The position numbers were made by a program, and so were the translations under genes. The notes under the pieces were generated by a model. It saw only the letters and a program-made list of their open reading frames with translations, did no database searches and was not told the origin of the DNA. Of a stretch of DNA of 64,000 bases, positions 59,501 through 64,000 are shown one piece after another. Positions within the stretch are counted from its first letter, which is position 1. Each line of letters opens with the position of its first letter. The stretch comes from Bugula neritina (Eukaryota; Bryozoa; Gymnolaemata; Cheilostomatida; Bugulidae), in contig OZ037765.1 in the NCBI GenBank assembly GCA_964035545.1, positions 2,971,001 to 3,035,000 on the forward strand, given 5' to 3'.

Positions 59501-62039
59501 CATTGCCAGTAGGTAACAGGCATACACAAAACCATCATAATAGGAAATTATTAAAGGTTAAACAATGTTTCAGCCTCAACTACAAGATATTGCAGCACCC
59601 CTCGATTTACAAGTGCCAGCTGTTACAGAATCTGCACAGACTGACACTAGAAAGTGGATAGTAAAGATGACATGTAGCTTCTTAATGGAGGTAACAGGTT
59701 AACTGCTGCTTGACTAAATTAAAGTATCCTCTTATGTCTGTCTTCAACATGTAGCATGTGCTCCTGACATGCGACTTCTGTATTATTATTAGCTGCTATC
59801 TCTAAGACTATACAGTATAGACCTTGAAGGTCTTAATAAAACGCTTTGTCTCTATTACATTGAAAAGTAAACTCATTAATTTCACTGGGTTTTTAAGAGC
59901 TTGTCAATTTTACTTCTTGATTATGTCCTGAATGCAATTTATTAACTGACATTACAAAAAAACTAAAACCAAAAGCATATAACTTATTATTGTTTATTAT
60001 TGTAAATTATTGTACTTATAAACAATGCATGCTTCTGATGATGTGAGACTAACCTATGTGTAAACACCTTCATGCTTAGGAGTTACTGTTAAAGACACTA
60101 TACAGGATACACCAATGTTTACCGAGTACAAAGTATAAGGTTCCTATATTAATTGTATATTAATGTATACAGGGTACAAAGTACAATGTTCTCATATATA
60201 TTCTTTAATTACGTACCTGCAATTTTGACGAGGATATCCTGAACTTTTTGGTCCAGCTGTTCGGGTAGAACAGAGGTGACAGAGCAGAATGTGTCAGTAA
60301 CTAGGTCATCATAGTCTTCATCAGGTCTGTTGTCTGGTAGGTCATCCTCATATTTTACAGTCATGTTTGGAAGGACGGATAATAGTAGCTCTAGAAACTC
60401 TACACATACCCCAATAGACAGCTCCTGAAAACACAGACATGATATCAAAACTGCATACAGGTAAATATTTTATTATTAAACTGATGAAGACCATTTATCA
60501 CTAATTTTATTACTGGTGAAAAATTTTAGAATCATAGAAATGCACAAGTAAAAATAAATTGTAGAATACAAAATGGTGGAAGTTGCCGAAAAGGCATTAT
60601 TCAAAATCATATAATGACAATGTTGGATACTTTGCCTTCTATAATGAAAACTGATGGGTATTAAAAATTCACAAAAACACCATGTTGATTGGATTAGAAA
60701 GTTTTAATTTCTCTACTAAAACAAAAAGTTAACTGCTAAGCAAGAGACATTTGTGATATTTTATATTCAACAATTCAAAGTTATATAACTACCTAGACAA
60801 TAGGCACAAACCATTAAATAATAATAATGTTTAAATAATATGTTAAATTGTCTAATAAACTGAATTTACAAATTATTGTATATTTGGCGCTATATAAATC
60901 TATACCTCAGCTTAAAAAGTATCATGTAATGTCAAATATCTTCCAATAAGTTTTCTACATAGAAAAACCACTACAAGTCGGTATAAGGAGTTACTACTCA
61001 CCGACCAGAGTATATCTTGAGAGGTTCGTGCTCGAGAAAACAGAGAGATGAGGCAGGGGCACTTGCTCTGAAGTGTCATCTTATAGAGAGTAACATTTGT
61101 CTGCCAGACTTCGGCATTTTCATTAATCTCATCACAGTCACTTACTATCTCCCTGCATTAAACATGTTTATTATATTATTTACACTTCAGTATGAAGGAA
61201 ATTGATGTGGAATTTGAAAATAATGACAAACAAGCAGACCATAACAACACGGCCATTCAGCACAAAAATCACAGAAAAATATATAGCCTAGTTTACTAAA
61301 GTATGATACACAATGTATGTTTGTCTACAAAAAAAACTCACACAAGTTTATAGTCACTATCCCTGGGAGAACCCCTGATGGAAGGGTTTTTTAAATTAGA
61401 CTAAGGACTTGTTCAGATGGTGCACAGGAGCAATTGTGGCTGAATGCTCTTCCTAACATCACCAATGGCCTTTACTGGAAATCAAACTCATGGCTAGGGG
61501 TTTACTGAGCAAGCACTCTAACCTCTAGACCACAGCAATTGTTTGTCTACAAAGTGTTGTATAAAAGTTAAGAAACACAGGCTTACAGGTAAGCATCAGC
61601 TATGCCAGTGTAGATCTCTACGATTGCCTCGTAAAGCTGGAGGTTGCCGGATGTCTCTTTCACTCGTTTAGCAACTGTCTGGCATATTTCAATCAAAAGT
61701 GGAATGTTTTTCTGCAAAAAATTAAATATTCAACTCATTAAAATCAAAGAAGTACGTGTAAAAAAACTGTTCACCAATTTTAAGGAATTTACTGTACTAA
61801 AGTTTAAAAATGTTTTAGGGGACAAATAATTCACCACCAAGATAACATTGATAGTTCTGCACAACTTATATCTCAATTTAAAACTTTATAAAACAGTAAT
61901 ATGAACTTACAGATATTAGAGATGTGTCATCAGAAAGGTTGGAAAAAAACTCCGAAACTTTGTCTTTTTCATAAAACTTTTCTAGGTCTGATGCTTTTCC
62001 TTTGCCAAAGATGGTCTTAATTTCTTTCAAAACATCCAT
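44592..62039 (-). CDS. Solenoid-solenoid-coiled coil-Death-TIR-TIR protein with CAAX box
   Basis: 24 exons, transcript order: 62039-61911, 61711-61587, 61152-61002, 60424-60217, 59373-59267, 57325-57112, 56520-56375, 55637-55512, 54992-54868, 54575-54425, 54009-53802, 53202-53096, 52641-52428, 51521-51376, 51109-50897, 50188-49974, 49360-49129, 49005-48732, 47846-47760, 47648-47505, 46830-46712, 46053-45822, 45526-45405, 45251-44592. All phases fit (1484 residues). Residues 1-360 and 361-719 are two copies of one all-helical module (ARM/HEAT-like by appearance). Residues 720-862 continue the helical part, ~863-939 are coiled coil, ~940-1030 a Death domain ([19 protein letters not shown]). TIR-1 (~1076-1190, [24 protein letters not shown]) and TIR-2 (~1253-1375, [24 protein letters not shown]) follow. 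The tail repeats KGKEPEKPA and ends SKSCVLL, a CaaL geranylgeranylation signal. Death next to TIR recalls MyD88; signalling at a membrane is inferred. The ATG follows an AG, so a non-coding first exon is likely. Exon 19 is the least certain. Confidence 0.85.
47065..47276 (-). mobile_element. tRNA-derived SINE, copy 4, with 19-bp target duplication
   Basis: GATCCATTATTATATGATA flanks both sides (47046-47064 and 47277-47295). On the minus strand it runs from GGGAGCAGCCGTGGTCTAAG and the B box GGGTTCGAGCCC through GGTGATGTTAGGAAGAGCAT and CCAGTCATAATTGCTCCTGT to CACAGGGATAGTGACTATAA. This is the best-preserved copy and defines the family (about 212 bp). It lies in the intron between exons 20 and 21 of the Death-TIR gene, inside the TIR-1 coding region. 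Confidence 0.93.
50306..50690. mobile_element. Long-TIR MITE with TGGGTCATTTTACTTA termini
   Basis: The two halves are imperfect reverse complements over almost their whole length (about 190 bp each). The left starts TGGGTCATTTTACTTAATTT, and the right on the other strand starts TGGGTCATTTTACTTAATTT as well. Inner parts such as AAGGTTCTTCTTAATTTTGC pair with GCAAAACTAAAAAGAACTTT. It lies in the intron between exons 15 and 16 of the Death-TIR gene. No ORF. Confidence 0.8.
55835..56254. mobile_element. Palindromic MITE, family P, copy 2
   Basis: Aligns with 26507-26911 in the same orientation from end to end: TTTTCAGAGGTC, AAGAGTTGT, CAAACTCATT, AATTTAAAGTTTGG, TTTGGTGTAAG, the central hairpin GCAATGCTGAAGTGCCACTT, and ACAACTCTTAATTGTAA. 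It lies in the intron between exons 7 and 8 of the Death-TIR gene, the junction of the two duplicated modules. Confidence 0.75.
57510..57790 (+). repeat. Diverged relative of the interior of the 2641-3112 MITE
   Basis: Short collinear matches: TTAGAGAGCAAA, ATTGTAGTCTTGACA, CAGTGTCA and GACATCAGTGAAGA correspond in order to phrases at 2787-3010. The terminal inverted repeats were not found here, so this is at most an old fragment in intron 5 of the Death-TIR gene. Confidence 0.4.
57791..59266. other. Large intron, remaining part
   Basis: Part of the intron between exons 5 and 6 of the Death-TIR gene. Neither strand shows an exon with matching phase and splice sites. The frame 58059-58247 looks like chance. 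Confidence 0.45.
61332..61540 (-). mobile_element. tRNA-derived SINE, copy 5, with 13-bp target duplication
   Basis: GTTTGTCTACAAA flanks both sides (61319-61331 and 61541-61553). Head GTGGTCTAGAGGTTAGAGTG, body GGTGATGTTAGGAAGAGCAT and tail CCCAGGGATAGTGACTATAA match the family, with a degraded B box. It lies in the intron between exons 2 and 3 of the Death-TIR gene. Confidence 0.9.
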
Positions 62040-62689
62040 CTGTTTAAAGTGTTATAAATATCTTGATAGTTTGCTAAATTACCAGTAAATCAATTGAAAC
62101 TTGCATGAGCCAACTTAGGCTGAGTGACTTGAATTTTTGTTTGGAGTGTAACTTAATTTGGCTTAGTTACTGTTTGGCTGTGAATTCAACACAGCTGTTA
62201 CTCATGCATATATTATACTAAACTGTAACATTCAGTAAGCAATAAATGATTGAGTGATTGAGCTCAATGATTTACATGGCTAGATAAGAAGCTATTCTAG
62301 TTATCATATTTTATTTCTAGATAGTATTAGTAAATTATAATCATGGAGATAACCATGATAAAATTAAACATTTTAAGTTCACTGCTAACGTAAAAACTAA
62401 AAAAGCTATTTATTAAGCTACTCTGATACAGTAATTAATAAAGTCTATAAGCTTGCAGTTCATTAGACTTGGTCATTAGACTAATCACTACCATTACGAG
62501 TGCGACAGAGATAAAATGTAAGTGTTACTGCAACAGCAATGCTCAGAATTAGCTCAAGATCATCACAAAGACAATCACCGTCAAACTCAATACATTAGTC
62601 AGACGTTACCAAATCAGTATTAACATAAACATTATGATCATGACATTGGTAATAATTAACTTCAACTTTAAATGATTACAAATATGAAA
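62040..62689. other. Upstream flank of the Death-TIR gene
   Basis: The CDS start is directly preceded by an AG that could be a splice acceptor, so this stretch is probably the first intron. No coding sequence was seen. Confidence 0.4.
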
Positions 62690-63020
62690 TCATGTACCCA
62701 TAGCCATAGCCGAAATCAAACAGCGACAGTCATACTCATGCCGTTAGGCAAACTCATACTGCCTACTCATAGTGATAGTCATATTCATATTGCCTATTCA
62801 ATTTTATACCCATACACTTACACTTACAGCCATAGTGATAGTGATGTTGATAGTCATACTGCAGCCGGCAACGGCAACCGGTAATTCAAACTGAACCAGA
62901 ACTTTCACTTTGAGTTTCAGTAAAATATTGAATTTGAGAAATGATATTCATATTGACAGTCATAATGATAATGATAATCTAAAACTGAAGGTAAAAGTAA
63001 AATCATCATGATCATGATCA
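62690..63020. repeat. Cryptic simple-sequence tracts upstream of the Death-TIR gene
   Basis: Degenerate 6-bp-like units: CCATAGCCATAGCC, TAGTGATAGTCATATTCATA, CAGCCATAGTGATAGTGATG, CATAATGATAATGATAATC and ATCATGATCATGATCATTG. Similar in type and in position to 28130-28870. Confidence 0.65.
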
Positions 63021-64000
63021 TTGAATTTGATAATGAAGCCAACGGCTAAAATTGAGGCTGCGGTTGGAAGATATCTAGATATCGTTTATTGCAGTAGTTT
63101 TTGAAGTGAAACAGTTGCACTTACTATTTTAATTTTATTAAACGAATGGAAGTCTACAAAGCAGACATCTGGCGCTGCACAGCCAATAAAGCTAAATTGT
63201 TACTAAACTCTAAAGACAGAGCTCCCTAAACATTTTTTCAACTTCCGGTATACATATTATTAAAACATGTGTAGTTGCTTAGAGCAACGCAATCTTCAAA
63301 ACTTTGTCATTCTAATTAACGGAGTGCTGCGCGCAATCTCGCTACCTAATGTCCTAAGAAAAGTTTAGTGCAAGAGCTATATTGCCAGAATTATCCAATT
63401 AGATACAAGCATATATCTTGTGCTTTTTGCAATCTAAATGCGCCTAAAGAGTCATCTTCTTTCTTTAGCATTTAGAATTAAGCCGAGATATCATATGCAC
63501 GCACTTGTTTCCTAATTTGTAGGCATTGAACTATAGTTTCAGTTCAGTGTTTGTAGGTCCTCGTTTTATTGTTGCCATGAGGGAAGCAAACAAATCCGTC
63601 CACTTTAGTTGCAAAACTTGTTAATTATGATAATAAAAATATGTGACCAGTCGCGACAAAACCGGGGATGTGGCGGCGTTTATAAAGTGTAGTAAATGAA
63701 GGTTTAATTTGGAAATACTTAAATTTGAAATTAGTTTCCAATTTTTAGGTTTTAGACTTTTCTAATACAAAAAAATCCAAGGATTTCAAAAATCATACTT
63801 TCGTAAACATTTGATGATTCCTTCAGCTCTAAAATTGCATTTAAAGTTGGTAACTATGGCGTTCAATTTTTTTAAATGATGAAAAATTTGCGAAGTTATC
63901 AATTAAAGAAAGAAGACAATTTTAGTCATTTTCATAGCGTGAGATCTTCTAAATTTATTTTTTATCAAATAAATTTAGCTTACACCTCTTTCTTCGTATT
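63021..64000. other. Right-hand flank without identified genes
   Basis: No supported gene. A CpG-richer patch (GGAGTGCTGCGCGCAATCTC, about 63320) and another at 63645-63680 could mark the promoter or first exon of the Death-TIR gene. This is a composition-based guess. Confidence 0.35.

Noticed and set aside
62672-62884. His/Ser-rich 70-residue frame
   Set aside because: Produced by degenerate hexamer repeats upstream of the Death-TIR gene.

Overview
The window is animal nuclear DNA: AT-rich, with many short introns, GT-AG splice sites, tRNA-derived SINEs, Penelope-like elements (PLEs), a Ty3/gypsy LTR retrotransposon and long (TA)n tracts. The gene families (Death/TIR proteins with a VFISYQW-type TIR domain, PX-SH3 NADPH-oxidase-organiser/Tks relatives, a RING protein with KEG/Mind-bomb-like repeats) fit an invertebrate, most likely a lophotrochozoan. 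The species cannot be fixed from sequence reading alone. All gene models were assembled by hand from splice signals and checked for reading-phase continuity.

Layout. 1-334 (minus) is the first coding exon of an SLC15-type peptide transporter that runs off the left edge. 335-14.2 kb is gene-poor: a MITE with a 5-bp target duplication (2641-3112), PLE remnants, a SINE, and a 1.4-kb near-perfect palindrome made of two head-to-head PLE 3' ends, each carrying a hammerhead ribozyme (12677-14101). 14.2-18.3 kb (plus) is an 11-exon RING E3-ligase-like gene whose introns and 3' end hold minisatellites. 18.3-22.4 kb is repeats again. 22.5-27.7 kb and 30.0-41.9 kb (both minus) are two tandem paralogues of a PX + three-SH3 adaptor, ten coding exons each with the same intron positions and phases. 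A young, nearly complete Ty3/gypsy element with one 1271-codon gag-pol ORF sits in intron 1 of the upstream paralogue (37319-41651). 44.6-62.0 kb (minus) is a 24-exon gene predicted to encode 1484 residues: an alpha-solenoid-like module present twice, a further helical region, a coiled coil, a Death domain, two TIR domains, a lysine-rich repeat tail and a C-terminal CVLL prenylation box. 62.0-64.0 kb is its upstream flank, without recognisable coding sequence.

How they may work together. Three neighbouring minus-strand genes are signalling scaffolds: two look like organisers of NADPH oxidase or podosome-type complexes (PX for phosphoinositide binding, SH3 for proline-rich partners), and the third joins Death and TIR domains as MyD88 does but adds a predicted lipid anchor. 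A RING ligase lies nearby. A link to innate immunity or reactive-oxygen signalling is inference from domains and proximity; nothing in the sequence shows co-regulation.

The most distinctive items are the solenoid-solenoid-coiled coil-Death-TIR-TIR-CAAX protein with its exact seven-exon internal duplication, the ribozyme-bearing PLE palindrome directly in front of the RING gene, and a family of five tRNA-derived SINEs, three with recognisable target-site duplications.
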